A DNA stretch of 64,000 nucleotides from Pseudo-nitzschia pungens (GCA_037355855.1 CM074767.1:2418001-2482000); one strand, 5' to 3'. Numbered from the stretch's first letter, positions 51,259 through 64,000 are shown. Numbers and translations are program-made. The notes: generated by a model from the letters alone, not told the origin.

Positions 51259-52667
51259 ATGATTCGGATGAATGTGACTTCCTTAGTGCAGCGTCACTTT
51301 GCGCCAAAGAACGGCACCAATCGGGTAATCTCTGCGGCGTCATCGGCACTATCCGACTGGAAGACGGAGAAAGAAAACGAACAGCAGCAACAACGCGCAC
51401 GACTCAGCTCGTTTGCGATGGATCGTTCACACGTCAAAGTATTTGGTGGAAGCATGATTGCAAACAACCCGACGTCACAAAGAAGATTCATGTCGACAAA
51501 CGAGTCTTCCGGCGACGCATCGGCAGGGACCACATCGCCCTCTTCGGACCAAGCAGGCAATTTCGAAGAAACGATGGACAAAATTTTCACCCAATCACAA
51601 CAAGTAGCAGCATCCGAGGGGGACAAATGGTTCGTCGACGAAGCTCTCACCCAGGAAGTTTGGGACCCAAAGTGGTGGAACATTGCCGACCAAGCCGTAA
51701 ATGCCGTCAATTTTGTCAACGATACAACGGGACTCGGCGTCGCCGGATCCATTTTTGCCGTCACGTGCGCCATCCGTGCCGTGATATTACCATTGGCGAT
51801 TCGTGGACAGCGAGCTAGCTCACGCATGGCCCACTTGCAGCCGGAATTGGCCATGCTCAAAAAACGATACGAAGCCCTGGGAACCCCGTCACAAGCGGAG
51901 CAGCAAGCCTTTGCAAAGAACATGCAAGCACTATTCAAGCGATACGAAGTGACGCCCTTTGCTGCCTTGGCAACGCCGCTCATCCAAGCCCCCATGTTCA
52001 TCGGGATGTTCTTTGGGATGCGAAAATTGCCCGATCTCTTCCCCGAGGCCTGCGCCAACGGTGGCTTGTGGTGGTTCACGGATTTGACGGTTGCAGATCC
52101 GACCTATATTCTGCCAATAGCGTGCGGAATCTCCTTTGTTGCCACTATTGAGTCGGGAAAGGAACAAATGATCGATTCCAATCCGCAACACGGTCCCGTC
52201 ATCGTAAATGTCTTTAGGGCAATGGCTGTGGTTATGATCCCCGTCATAACCACGTTCCCAGCAGCTATGGTAAGTACGACGAAAGATTGTTTGCGAGCTA
52301 TTGGAGTCATCCCAGTAACTTGCCGCCAACTCGCTTGATTTTCGACCGAACGACGATAGTACTGACGAACCAATGTTTTCTGCAGCTTTGCTACTGGGTG
52401 CCCAATAACTTTATCACAATGGTTCAGTCCATCACTCTCCGCAATGATTGGGTCAAGCAGCAATTCGGTATCTGGGACCGCCCCAAACCCCTACCAGGTC
52501 AGGCGACCGATGCTGGATTCCAAGAGACAATGGAGAAGCTGGTAAAACAAGTCAAAGGAGAACCCACAACGGAAAAGGAAAAAATCGAGCGACACAACAA
52601 AGAGATCGAAACCCGCAAACGGGTTCAGCAAGCGAGCAAAACGGCACGAGCCAGCCGAAGGGGGTAA
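51259..52667 (+). CDS. OXA1: mitochondrial OXA1/YidC-family membrane protein insertase
   Basis: Exons 51259-52269 and 52386-52667 (116-bp GT-AG intron, phase 0) encode 430 residues. The N-terminal 75 residues are basic and Ser-rich and end in RRFMST, a typical mitochondrial presequence cut site. The YidC/Oxa1 core follows: a first membrane segment (VAGSIFAVTCAIRAVILPLA), a hydrophilic loop with RMAHLQPELAMLKKRYE, then TPFAALATPLIQAPMFIGMF, WWFTDLTVADPTYILPIA and, over the splice, VMIPVITTFPAAM-LCYWVPN. The C-terminus is a charged matrix tail (EKEKIERHNKEIETRKRVQQ) that in Oxa1 binds the ribosome. It inserts mitochondrially made and some imported proteins into the inner membrane. Confidence 0.93.
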
Positions 52668-53394
52668 ACTAATACGTAGTAATAGATACCGTACTTCCAA
52701 GATGGAGACTAAAACTCTGGTGCACTTTTCTATACGGATGCCACACGACCACCTTTTCGGTGTCAAATGCTTCATGAGGTCACATCCTCATCCTCATTGG
52801 TTACACTATGGTAATAGTATCATCGGAAATCGTTTTTTATACGAGGTTACGAGATGAAGTACCTTTAGCTTGTTGTGAGGTCGAAGCTATTTGCACATTT
52901 CTCTTCGATAATGTTTAATTAAAAGAGCCCAAAGACAGTCCAACATCACCAAGTCCTACCCGTAAGATTAACCTTAGTTTAATCACACCTCTTTTCATAA
53001 ATGGGTGCCTGGCGAAACACGATTTAGACGTGACTCAAAACAGGACGACATTCATTCATTCTCTATTCGTACGATTAAACCACCCGCTACGTCGAACACA
53101 GTACGAGTACGAGGTGCTTGTACGTGTACAGCGTAAGTAACCTTACTCGTACGTTTTTAAAATACTTCGTAATGTTTACGTACAGTATCTTATCCTATCC
53201 AAATCCTTGATCGATCAACGACGAATTCTACCGTTGCAAGATGATGATGGTGACCGGGTGAACGATCACCGATCGAAATCCATTGCTTCTACTTTTACGT
53301 CGTTTTCATTTTTGATTGTGGAAAACCCCTCGGAATACAGTTATAATCATCCTGAACCAAATCCACCGCGTCGCGGATCAAACAGTCAATACGA
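52668..53394. other. intergenic region without a supported gene
   Basis: 727 bp. AATACTTCGTAATGTTTACG at 53161 and AAGTAACCTTACTCGTACG just before it are further members of the intergenic motif set. No RNA gene is seen. Confidence 0.5.
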
Positions 53395-54467
53395 ATGTCA
53401 TCGCTTCTACCGCACGAACCCGACCCGGCTCTGTTGGAATCCTTTCGCTATGTCAACTCAATGCCGGGGAAAAATGTGAGGGGCAAAATGATCGATTGTT
53501 TTCAATTGTGGTTGGCTATTGACGAGTCGTCACAACCGGAAGTGTTGAACTCCGTGAAGGAAATAATAGGGGACCTGCACAACGCTTCGCTCATGATTGA
53601 CGATATCGAAGACAACTCGGTGTTGCGTCGAGGGATTCCGGTCGCGCATTCGATCTTTGGTGTCCCAACCACGATCAACACCGCGAACTACGCCTACTTT
53701 CTCGCTTTGGAAAAATGCCACGCCTTGCAAAGCATGCAAGCCATGACTGTATTCGTGGGAGAACTCTTGAATCTGCACAGGGGACAAGGGCACGACATAA
53801 TGTGGCGGGAACAAGGACAGTGTCCCACAGAAGAGGAATATCTGAAAATGGTTCAAGACAAAACCGGAGGATTATTTCGCCTTGCCGTCGGTAAGTTGGA
53901 ATGCCCGGAACGACGATCTTTGGAATTCCTTTTTGCGTCCTCCTCAAATCCACTCATCCATTCCATTCCATTCCATTGAATTTTTCGATGGTTCCTCCGA
54001 ATACTGCAATAGGTCTGATGCAGGCGTTTGCCACGACCAACGCAAAGACAGATTACACGACTCTCGTCAACAATCTTGCTGCTTATTTTCAAATCCGAGA
54101 TGATTACATCAACTTGGTCGATGAGGATTACATGAAATCAAAAAGTTTTTGCGAAGACTTGACAGAGGGAAAATTCTCCTTTCCAGTGATTCATTGTATT
54201 CGAAGTGCTCCCGACGACCACCGATTGCTCTCGATCTTGAAGCAAAGAACGGAAGATACCTATGTAAAGCGGTATGCGCAACAGATAATGGTCGAAGCGG
54301 GAAGTGTGGAGTACACAAGAGCAAAATGTACGAGTCTCAAGGAGGAGATTGTCGCAGAAATTGAGAAGCTGGGAGGGAACCCTCCGTTAATGAAACTTGT
54401 CGAGAAACTTGATGTACAAATTCAAGAGCTGAAAACTCCGGTGCGATCCGATGGGACTCCTTCTTAA
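53395..54467 (+). CDS. geranylgeranyl diphosphate synthase (short-chain polyprenyl synthase)
   Basis: Exons 53395-53890 and 54013-54467 (122-bp GT-AG intron, phase 1) encode 316 residues. First aspartate-rich motif in LMIDDIEDNSVLRRG, then GQGHDIMWREQ, the DKTGGLFRLAV-GLMQAF block across the splice, and the second motif FQIRDDYINL. DDxxN in place of DDxxD and the RLAVGLMQ block are typical of eukaryotic (type III) GGPP synthases. It condenses isopentenyl diphosphate with allylic diphosphates to C20 for prenylation and terpenoids. The start (MSSLLPHEPDPAL) leaves no presequence, so it is probably cytosolic rather than plastidic. Confidence 0.92.
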
Positions 54468-54665
54468 AACCAATTCATCTTTTTGCACAAAAAGCAACAA
54501 GTAGAAATCCTTTAACTGTCTCTAATTTTTTTTTAAAACGCCACGGGACTCGGTATTATGAGAAGAAGAATCTTCGTGATACTTGCTGGGTTATTCGATC
54601 TCTTCACCACGCTGGCCAAGCCCAAACGATGGACTCGTAAGACTCGTCAGAATCTATCTTGTCGA

Positions 54666-57600
54666 TCACTTCTTTCCGGTCTTTATCTTGGAAGGAACAA
54701 GAAGCATTCGAGAAGCAGCTTTCGGTTTCGCGGGTAGTTCCGCCTCACTTGGAAGGTCTTCAGAGTTTGAAACAGAATTTTGTTTCTCCTTCACGGGGGT
54801 TGTAGCTCCGAGAGGAGGAAATTCTGCTTCTGATATGCCTGCCGTAGAAGCTTCATTCCTAGTTGTAGAACCAGCATTCGGTTTCACTCCATTGGTGACC
54901 GGGTAGCTCTGAATACTGGGTAGCTGCTGGGCCATCACGGGCATTGTTGACAGAGGCATTCCGGGATGTCCTACGATGGGCATTGGTTGCCCCATGTAAA
55001 AATTCGGAGGCATTACTGGGATCGCTTGTGGTGGGAATCCCATTGGCATTCCTTGCGGAGGTGGCTGTGGAACGTTCATTTGACGAGGCTGCGCTCTTTC
55101 CTCTTCACCCTCTACCGTGTAAGCAAAATTGAAAGAGGACCCGCCCGACATGGCTGCCTGCATATGAGGTTGGGGCTGCTGTTGCTTCGCCATTAGCTGC
55201 AAAAGCTGATCCGCGGCAGACGGCGGTACAGGCGGGGGTGGTGGGAAGCCATTGTTCGTTGTACTAGGGGGTTGTGGTGGAGGAATGGGATTATCGCTCG
55301 ACCCAACTTTGAGAACGGCTTTGAGACTCGCAGTCGGATCATTGGGTTGGGAACCCGTCACTTGTGGTGCTGGTGGTGCTGAGTTTGAGTCAACTCCAAG
55401 CATTGCCTTCAAATGTGACGCTGGACTCGGAGTAACTCCCAGCATAGCCTTCAATTCATTTGATTTTCCATTCGATTCGTTTGATACCGATTGTGCACTC
55501 TTCTTCTTGCTTTCTTTGCTGATAAAGGCTCTCCATTGAGTAATACCACTCTTCCCCTTTCTCACTCCCTTAAAGCCGATGCCTTTCTCTGGGGGACCCA
55601 CCGCTTCGCGCCACCCGGCTTGCTTGGCTCTACCACTTGACTCGGCTCTCGTCTTTCCAGACGACATTGCTCTTTGTTTAACAGCTGATCCGTGCCGACT
55701 GGGTGAGGCAACAACTGGGTATGTGTTCTTGACGATGCTAGGCTTCGTTTCATTCACAATCTGAGTTTCGATTCCTGACAACATTTTCTGGGTGGAAGCT
55801 TTTCCCGACCGCTGCGCGATGTGTTTATCTGTTATTTCCTTGTTATTCTCCACAGTAATTCTCATCAAATGTGCCCAAACTGCAAGCTTCCCTCTAAAAT
55901 TAGAGCATAGTCCTTGCAAGCTTGTTCCGCCCACGAATTCTTCATCCATTACGATCTCAACACAACCAGTTGTAGCCTTGTGAATACCAACAACAGTCCC
56001 TCTTGCACCAAACGGAATTCCACTAGCACAAAGATTCACTACCCGATCTCCCAGTTCTGGGGCTTCATTTTCATTGTGATCGCTTGCTAGCATGACATCT
56101 GTCGCACTCACAGAGTTTTCTCGAAACAAGGCATTGCCAGGGATCTTGACCAAGGATTCCTTAGGAAATCCTTTCTTTTTCAACTGAAGATTGCGAATAT
56201 CGGTTGTCTTTTCTACAGCGGTTACTGCCTCTTGGGGCATTACTTCAGTAGATATTGGTATCCTTGGCAACTTCGCACTTTCGTTTTTGCTCAGCCAATC
56301 TCTTATCTTGGGGAGAACTTCAGCCCAATTTGGACCAAAAACCTTGCTCGCGTCGTACTTTCTTTCACTTGAAAGTTTTGCAAGTGCGCTAAACAAAAGA
56401 GGAAATTGCTGACGATACTCGTTAACGAGACGGATGGCTTTAGGAGTATATTCCCATTCGATTCTTTCCGTAATTGCATTTTTGCCGTTGGTATCACCAA
56501 TGGCTCGTGCGCTTCCGATGACCAATAGGGAATCTCCTGAGTCCCAAGCCTTCTTTTCTTCTTTGTGATCTGAACCCTTCGAGTCCTTTTTCTTTTGTCT
56601 ACTGTAACCTGCAACGCAAAGGCCTTCTTGTGATTTCAGATTCAGCCCAAGATCGTAATTTCCTTGAACAAATGGAAGCGAGCTAGTGATTCGGCCGAAT
56701 ATGAGCGGGTTTATCCTCAATATCTTCGCCGCGTCACTAGAAGTAACGAAAGATTCGTTGATGGACCTTGCTAATGCTAAGCCAAAAGGGACTTCAGGCG
56801 GGATTGTAAGTACCTTAACACCGACCTTCTTGCTGTCAGCAATCCCAATTACTTGTCCAACGCATCCCTTATATTTCCCTTTAGTTAAAACGACGTTGGT
56901 ATCAACAGGGAACCGATCATGAAGAGTCATCGGACCTCGTTCTTCAAAACGTGGATCAGGTGCTGGTGCTTGCCACAACGCTAGTTGCAAAGGTACCTCG
57001 GCTTCCTCTTTTCCAAAATATTTCTTGGTCGAACCATTTGACGGGTTCGTTTTCATTCCCTGAAGTGGTAACAACCGCAACCTGATCTTAACATCTTGAA
57101 TTTGAACTCCGCCTGATCCGGGAACATTGATACCACCCAAGTAATTCTGTACCATCTCCTGAGATTCTCTAGCCCACCGATCTTGCTCGGTCTTGTTCCA
57201 TTTCTTCACTTTTTTCTTTCCTTTGTGTAGGTATACCTCTGTCTTTTCGTCCGAGATCGCGCAGACTTTTCCTTCGTGCATCATAGGCCAGTTAATGAAA
57301 AGCGACCGGTTCAAAAGGTTATCAGCTAGTGCTTCGACAGGAGGCATTTTAGGCATTTCGTGCAGATTAAGAACCATCGTAGGATACTTTGAAGGAAACC
57401 CAAAACATTTCACTGCGATTGGTGTAAGCTCTGCCGAAGTGATGGGCAAGACATTCAGGGATGGAAATCCGGGATAAGGGATTTTAGTTCCAGCAAGAAG
57501 TTCTGGCTTGAATGATACTCCTTCAGCGTCATATTGCGGCAAAACCGAAACTCGGGAATTGCAGTTCGCAATGTCAGTCAGTCCAATGTTTTTGTGAGGT

Positions 57601-59791
57601 GCCTCAACTGTTTCGGTGGCTGTAAGGTCAAAAGTGTAGCAGAAAATCTCACCCACGCGATTGCGGCGTCTCTCAGCATCGGTTAACTTGTCGTCTGAGG
57701 CATAGTTTTGAATCGTGTCCAACAGAAGGTTGATTTCAATAAAAGGAAGCAAGTTGACGCCCTCCCACGGATTCTTTTTTCCATTCATGTCAACTTCGAA
57801 ATCAGTAGGATAAAATTGAATGATGGGGGAATCAGGAGATGTCATCAGGCGACGGAATGGCTTCGGAACTAGCGCCGAAGATGCCGGCGGAAGACAAGAC
57901 ATGAGCTGTTGAAAGGGAAGAATTGGTTTACCAACCGTGAATTGTATCTTTTCGAACATTTCAGGCAAGTTGCGCAAATCGCTCAACATAGGTCCATAAT
58001 GATATGGGAAAAACCATCCCCAAGAAATACAACCGCGATAATAATAAGCTAAGCACCACATCAACCCTTCCATGTATGCTTGTCGTAATTCATGATGACC
58101 CTTAATGTCAAGAGGTGTTAACTTCAGCTTTTCGAAGTAATAGCGACCTTTAAAATCCTTCTCCTTAGGTCCCGCTAGATTCCAATTCCATCCATCTACA
58201 CATGGCTCATCTTTGTGATTCTCCATCAGGTGCTGTATCATTGTCACATAATTGAGTTGTTTTGCATCTTCAGCTGCCTTTATTTCAGCGTCAGAAGGTC
58301 CTTGGTCCAAGCCATCACGTTTATTCCATCTACGCTTCTTTTTGATATATTCGGCATCAGTAACCTCGCGATTCTTCAAGGTTTCATTCTCAACACTTCC
58401 AATCGCTGCGAGGTATGTTTCCAATCTTGCTGGATCTGAAATGTTCCCACTTTCTGTCAAATACTGTCCTTCTCCCCACGTTGGACGTTGATCTTTGTAA
58501 ATTTGAAACAGGAGGTCGAAGGCCCCTTCCCCAATATCAAGTGTGTTCAAATGAGGTAAAAAATCATTTCTTTCATTGGAACGAAGCGACGCAATTCGAC
58601 ATTTCAGAGCACATTTAGTTTGTTGATTTGATACTTTTTCGTTTCTATCCGTGACAAAGGAAGCAAATTCAATCGCCGATGCCAAACTTACCCGACCAAG
58701 AATGTCATGAAAACAAAATCATCAATGGTTCGTTCGAGATCTAAAGTTTCTGATGGAGAATCTTTGCAAAATTCCAAATACAAATATTCACGCAAAACCG
58801 ATAGATGCAAGAGTTGAAAGTCGGCTTCCTTGGTTTGTTTCTTCACAACTTTCAACGCATTCTGGTTCGAGAAGCCACCACTAAAATCGACGACCTCACG
58901 TAGAATCGTGAAGTGAGGTTCGTGCGTAACCAAACCAAGCATAATGAGATCAGCATCCTGTCCGTAAATACAATGGCGATTGTTTGGTTGATAGTTTGGT
59001 TGGTCCCGCATCATTCGAATGTGTTCCATGATTTTATGCTCACCCTCACCAGGTAGCTCATGACCGCTGAAAATAATTTTCAGATTTCTCCAAAGGGGAT
59101 CTTCCTTGATTTTCTTTCGAATGAAGTATTTGATAGTTTCTGACACACGAGCCATGAATTCGGTTCCAGGAGTGATACAATTTGAATCGAAAAGATCCCG
59201 CTTTTTGATATTCCCTGCATCGTCCCTTTCTTTTGGTAAATCTTTTGTTGCTTCTGCCATGTCCTTAGCTGACCGAAATCGGCGAGATCTTTGCTGGTTC
59301 AGTTTCGCTCGAGGAGCGACTCCATCAATGGCCATGTAAACCGATACGCGTGGTTTCACAATTTGAGTGATAATCCGGTCGAGATAGTGCATAATCCCCA
59401 ACATCATGTCCCGTTCGGATATGACTTCGGAAATGTCCATATGGCTAGGATGGGTACAGCCATGAATGATTCCGTTCATATCGAGGTACAAGTGATCAAA
59501 CTCGGGTAAAAGGGCAGAATCGGACACAATTTCATTGATCTTCGTGTACCGTTCACTGATCCATCGGTAAAACTGGAGTTACGAAATAAATGGCATCGTT
59601 GATTTTAGTCAAAACAAGCGCTTTACAAAAACACTCCAATCCCCGAAAACCCTCGAAGTGCTCAACGTGATTTTGTGGCCAGGGAATACTAATCGATACC
59701 CAGATTCTGGAATAGACCCATGTCACCTGTTCTCGACGACCCGTTCTTAACCTATTGGGCCTGTCAGTTGACATACCTTGGGAACTCCCAT
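54666..59791 (-). CDS. XRN1: XRN1-type cytoplasmic 5'-3' exoribonuclease
   Basis: Three exons on the minus strand: 59777-59791 (15 nt, MGVPK), 58692-59572 and 54666-58569, with introns of 204 and 122 bp, giving 1599 residues. MGVPK-FYRWISERY is the invariant XRN start. Acidic active-site blocks follow: LYLDMNGIIHGC, SGHELPGEGEHKIMEHI, YGQDADLIMLGL and, over the second splice, FLVG-NDFLPHLNTLDI. After the nuclease core come the XRN1 tail domains and a disordered Pro/Gln-rich C-terminus (PPPPPVPPS, KQQQPQPHMQ) that may contact decapping factors. The length and the tail fit XRN1 rather than nuclear XRN2, whose CCHC insert is not seen. It degrades decapped mRNA. Confidence 0.95.
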
Positions 59792-60676
59792 TTTTGCTCA
59801 CGGTTTGATAATATACTTTACGATTGATGTTTTCTGCCGATTCAAGAGCTATGTTCGGATACTAATCTTTTAGATTGCCAACAATTGAAATTAACGAGAG
59901 TTTGGATCACTGATAAGCGTCGGCACTCCTTATCGATGATGAAGATGATGATGTTACTGTTTTTTTTTAATACCCGTTAGAGGAGGGAAATTGAAAAGCA
60001 AAACATTCATCAAGTAACCTCAAGGTAAGACATACCGTACTAAAACAAGTACGCTTTTTCAGCACGAGTCAGTCACGAGCGTACTATTTTTTTCAAAATG
60101 AGGCGGAACACACGAAGACCAAAGAATGACATCGTCGGCAGCTCGTGAAAAATAATAATAATTCCACATTTTTTACAGTAAACCTTACTCCGCACGATAA
60201 TACCCGTGTATCATACAAACGTAATTACGTACCGGTACGGTAGAATAATAGGATCTACACGTACGACGTACAGTACATACTATGTACGTAAATCCATTTT
60301 CAGTACGAACGCAAGGGTGAATCATTACTTTTTTGCACCTAGCACGAATTAATTACTTGTACCTGTACTAAGGTTACTCGTAATTACCAGTAGTAATTAA
60401 GTTACACGGTACATGATCCATATCAGTTATCATCATTCTTTGTAGGCATAGTTAGTCCTGAACTCAGCACAGACCGAGAGACAGCTGATCAGGATTGAGA
60501 GATTGCATTCGAGGGTAAGGTTACAGTAAGGTTTACCGTATGTGAGGTTTTACTTGAACAAAAATGATGGCCGATGTATTGTGAAATATGATTTTGATGG
60601 GTTCAAAGGCCGAACCTGCGCTTCGGATTCTGTCAGAGTCAATAGAATAAAGGAAAGATTACCATGAATCTCTATT
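59792..60676. other. intergenic region without a supported gene
   Basis: 885 bp, dense in GTAAGGTTTAC, CGTACCGGTACGGTA (about 60230) and TACGTA-type motifs. It would hold the XRN1 promoter and the 3' UTR of the SET gene. Confidence 0.5.
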
Positions 60677-62957
60677 TCATTCAAGTTTTTCTTCGATGAT
60701 GTCCGTGTACTCTGCAGGGCACGATTTATCCCTCATTTTATAGGAAGTTGCCATCTCTGTTTTCTCCATGTCCTTCGTCATTTGACGAGCAAACGCCATC
60801 GCTGTTCCCCATACCGCCTCTAGAGACTGTGATTCAAAAAGAATGAGATAACAAAAACGCACAGGAAGACACAGAGAGAGTTAGCGCGACATCAAATCGA
60901 ACGATAAATCAAACGACAAATCTTCCGTATCATACAGAGTAACGTAAAATATAACTCTTCTCAGACCAAAACTGAAAAAGTGTCGTATCGGTCGTGCCTC
61001 GACGCACCTGCATTTCGCCAAGACGAAGCTGGGCTGCAGTCCAAGCATCTTTCCCAAATGCATGTTCCTTATTCAATTTAAGGGCATTTTCAAATTCTTT
61101 GTTCACGTTGGATGGATTATATTGAACCAGTGCTGTACCGGCGAGCCGTGCCAAGCACATCAAGCTTCGGTATTCCAACGAATCATTGCCCTTGGCGACG
61201 ACAAACGTGTCATTATTAAGATTGTCCGTAAGAATTTGTATGGCGTTCCCTTCGTAGTCATCCAAGATCAGCTCCATCAATCGGCAGGTGTCCATGACAC
61301 GCGTCAGATCCATCCGAAGTGTCCTAGAATCGATTTTGGGCGGATATTCTGAAATAAGTAGGTCGCTCGATTCTCTCGGTCGTGACTTGGGCGCTCTTGG
61401 TTGGACCGTTACAATCCACGACTTAGGATCATTTGCGATTTTGGCTAGATGCATCCACTTCAATTGTTTCAGCTTATATGCTTCCGGATGCAAGTCTTTC
61501 TGGATGCAATCGCTGTATCCATCATCGAAGGTCAAATATCGTTTCAGGCCATTTCTTTGAAAGTCAGGGATTTTTTCCAGAGCAGATAGAGGCTGACTCT
61601 CGTTGTCATCATTGTACGTGACAATATCAGGTATGAGTGTAAACTCTTGACTTATCTGCACATCGAGTGGTCGATGAAAGACGGCAATCGACGCCTGGGT
61701 ATGTCCACTGCCATCTCCGTTGACAAAACCAAACTTTGCATAGAGATGTGCATCACTGTAGGTTCCATACGAATCCATCAATTCCCATTCCGGGGAAATT
61801 TTAGTTTTTGCAGATATTACAAAAACTCTTTCTTCCAAATCATACTGATACACAACATTTGGACGTGGATGGGAATTTAACATGTCCAATATTGGAACCA
61901 TTGCATGACATCCGTTGGAAAATATTTTATTCGACGATCGTACGCCCCATTCGGATTGTAAACGCTTAAGGTCTTCGGGCGAGAAAAAGGTATCTACCTC
62001 GGCGGAACATGCATCGGCACCAGGGTTAAAGCTCCGCGTCAGGACATGGATTCGAGCGGTTTGATAATCTTCGATTGTAACTTTTCCACCAAATCCTTGG
62101 GGTGAAGCAGCAGTCAGTGCTTTATATTCAGAAGCGACCATTTCTTGGTACATTACGACTACTGCAAAGTTCCAAGAATGATGGCCTAACATATTTTGAA
62201 GCTCAGATCGACTTTTCAGAAGAGGATGGTGTGCGCTCAATTCATCCCAGCTGGGCAAGGATTTGAAATACGATTCACGTAGCTTTTCCTTTTGACCGCC
62301 GGGACTATCAGTCATTTCCCCATCTTCGTTTCCACCCTCTTCTGGCACTGCCTCTTGCTCTGAAAGACGTCTTCTTTCGTGAGCTAGATAGGCGGCCAGG
62401 AAAGCACCTCCCGGAAGTGGATTATCTGTCAATTCGTGCCGGGCTTTCCATAGACGTTCGATTTGCACAAAGTCACTTCGAAGTGCATCGATTTCCCAGA
62501 TTTGAAACTCTCTTGGAATCTCTACAAGGGTGTCCCCACGGCGAATGGGTCGCGTGCCAGCGGCCGAAGCTTGGAGAGTCCGACGAGTGGCTTCGATCTT
62601 GCCGTTGCCACACCATGCCTTGTTGTTAGCTTTGTCGTTTTTTTTCTTTGCGTAACCGGTCTCATCACAGGCCTTTCCCAAATAGTCAGCGAATAATGGT
62701 TCAACTGTCAAATTGGTATTGATGACACTCATGAAATTGTCGTCATTTTTAGAAATAGGGTCTGAATTACCACTGTTCAAAACCAAACCCAAGGCAATCG
62801 CCACCACAAGTGCGACTACACCATAGAGAGTCAACTGATAGATGCTGCCGCCATCATTTTTCGCGCCACTGCTACTTCTCAATTTTTCGTTGGGTCCAAA
62901 GTCCGAACTTTTCCCACTTTTTCTTGGTGAAGTGTTCTTCCGTTTCTTCGCAGCCAT
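60677..62957 (-). CDS. SET-domain protein (SETD3/LSMT-like) with N-terminal membrane anchor
   Basis: Exons 61008-62957 and 60677-60826 (181-bp GT-AG intron) encode 699 residues. A Lys-rich start is followed by a membrane segment at about 43-62 (LYGVVALVVAIALGLVLNSG), suggesting a signal anchor with the catalytic part in the lumen. The split SET domain is recognisable: TRPIRRGDTLVEIPREF at about 133, then NGCHAMVPILDMLNSHP at about 346 (the NH(S/C) cofactor motif region) and ELMDSYGTYSDAHLYAKFGFV at about 389-409 (cf. the catalytic YG...L..YGF motif). A C-terminal helical region corresponds to the Rubisco-LSMT substrate-binding domain. Members methylate Lys or His on proteins. The family call is firm; the substrate and compartment are not. 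Confidence 0.82.
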
Positions 62958-63557
62958 TGCAGCAGACCAAAAATTTCTTTCTATTTACGCTGTCTGTAGT
63001 TTTCGTACAATGCCTCTTCAAAAGTAACTATTGATACTTTTACACGTACAATTAGATTCAACTTTCGCCGAGAACCGAAAACATAACACCTTTTTTGATT
63101 GAGATGGTGTCCGCTGTATCAATCTCAACAACAAGAGTTTCAGGGCATCACGAAACAGTGATAAGGTTTACCGTACGGTAGAGGAAGAAGATGATTCATT
63201 CATTCCTTTGATCTTGCTTTTTTTTCAAAAATTGCTCTTCTTACTCGACCGCGCGAGACAGACGGCATGAGATTGACTGTTAATTTATTACCGTTGTGTA
63301 AAAACAAAAAACAAAAAAATCCTGAACATCACTATCCCGATCTCTATCATATTCTGAAATCTGAAACTACCTCGAACTCTACAGTATTTGGATGTACCGG
63401 CTTACTATTTACTAAATCGGCTCACTGAACCAACTGTTCAAAAATTCAGGAACGCCGTGAGACGTCCTTCATCACACCTCACCGCTCGTACCTGCAACCT
63501 TACGAACAACTACTCCTTCACGCCTATTGACCATACCGATAGAATTAGACTAGCAAG
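62958..63557. other. divergent intergenic region between the SET gene and eL37
   Basis: 600 bp shared by two divergent promoters. GTAAGGTTTAC-like AAGGTTTACCGTACGG lies at about 63163. No other gene is seen. Confidence 0.5.
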
Positions 63558-64000
63558 ATGGTACGTCAATCAGTAAACGTCGAAAACTCAAGAAGGAATG
63601 CCGACAATGAAATTATGTTGATCAGTGCAGCACTGGAAAGACTCAATGTTGAACGGGCGTGATGGTGTGATGAATGCTGGTTTCGAGGATATAAGTCGGT
63701 GGTCAAAGTACTCGGGCGATTTTGTCGATCCTTGTTCGTACCACTGCATCAGATTCCCTTGCTGCTCAGATCATGATTGGAACTGGAGAGATAGCAACGG
63801 AGATATACATCAGTACGATGTACGCCCCAATACTTATCACAAGTCTAGAGTCTGACGCAAATCCATTCGTTTTCTTTTTTTTCTGAACACCACAGACTAA
63901 GGGTACCACTTCATTCGGAAAGAGACACAACAAGTCTCACACGTCGTGCCGCAGATGCGGAAAGGTTTCTTTCCACATCCAAAAGTCGACTTGCTCTTCT
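63558..64000 (+). CDS. RPL37: 60S ribosomal protein eL37, 5' part (cut by the window end)
   Basis: Exon 1 contributes only the start codon (ATG 63558-63560, followed directly by GTACGT). A 335-bp intron ends in CACCACAG at 63895, and exon 2 (63896 to beyond 64000) reads [20 protein letters not shown] and then [13 protein letters not shown], the conserved N-terminus of eL37 with the first CxxC of its zinc-binding site. The last 35 codons seen are all in frame. An intron directly after the start codon is common in ribosomal protein genes. The C-terminal half lies outside the window. Confidence 0.93.

Noticed and set aside
51107..51400. 97-codon minus-strand ORF overlapping OXA1
   Set aside because: It is antisense to the OXA1 presequence and has no recognisable family.
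60440..60513. Fourth MITE copy near GACAGCTGATCAGGATT
   Set aside because: Only about 15 bases resemble the MITE end, and no inverted partner or TA border is present.

Overview
This window is nuclear DNA of a eukaryotic alga, most consistent with a diatom. The reasons are: short GT-AG introns in many genes; an LRR protein with a central membrane segment and a disordered N-terminal half; a GrpE with a diatom-type bipartite plastid signal (signal peptide ending in the ASAFAP-like motif TDA-FGIR); Ty3/gypsy and Harbinger elements; and short intergenic regions crowded with the palindrome TACCGGTA. I cannot name the species.

Layout. 156-4458: an LRR membrane protein and a divergent proteasome beta-6-like protein that carries a signal peptide. 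4459-14930: a repeat island of degenerate CAG-rich sequence and decayed LTR-like pieces. It holds a young Ty3/gypsy element (8926-14628) with identical 261-bp LTRs and a 5-bp target duplication, inserted inside a 95-bp MITE, which itself lies inside an older repeat. 15045-23250: an AlkB-like dioxygenase, then two paralogous Fic-RING fusion proteins arranged tail to tail, one with an intact Fic motif and one without the catalytic His. 23280-28250: microsatellites, a Harbinger transposase with a broken Myb/SANT partner gene, and a GC-rich minisatellite block. 28687-42398: YIPF6-like, aspartate carbamoyltransferase, a hypothetical membrane-anchored protein, a three-repeat AT-hook/YWHGT protein, PNO1, plastid GrpE and an eIF2-alpha kinase. 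42488-46136: a very long charged coiled-coil protein with one homopolymer frameshift. 46137-49230: intergenic, with a ~700-bp TIR element and a second intact MITE. 49231-64000: a selenoprotein glutathione peroxidase with in-frame TGA, mitochondrial OXA1, GGPP synthase, XRN1, a SET-domain protein, and the 5' end of ribosomal protein eL37, cut by the window edge.

How the genes relate. Most are unlinked housekeeping genes: ribosome biogenesis and translation (PNO1, eL37, eIF2-alpha kinase), RNA decay (XRN1), organelle biogenesis (OXA1, plastid GrpE), Golgi traffic (YIPF6), pyrimidine and isoprenoid synthesis, and redox defence (GPX). The most unusual coding content is the Fic-RING pair, which suggests AMPylation (or another Fic transfer) and ubiquitin ligation in one polypeptide, next to a probable pseudo-enzyme paralog. 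The signal-peptide proteasome subunit and the YWHGT repeat protein are the next most unusual. Introns were inferred by eye from GT-AG sites, frame and family continuity; no alignment program or database was used.
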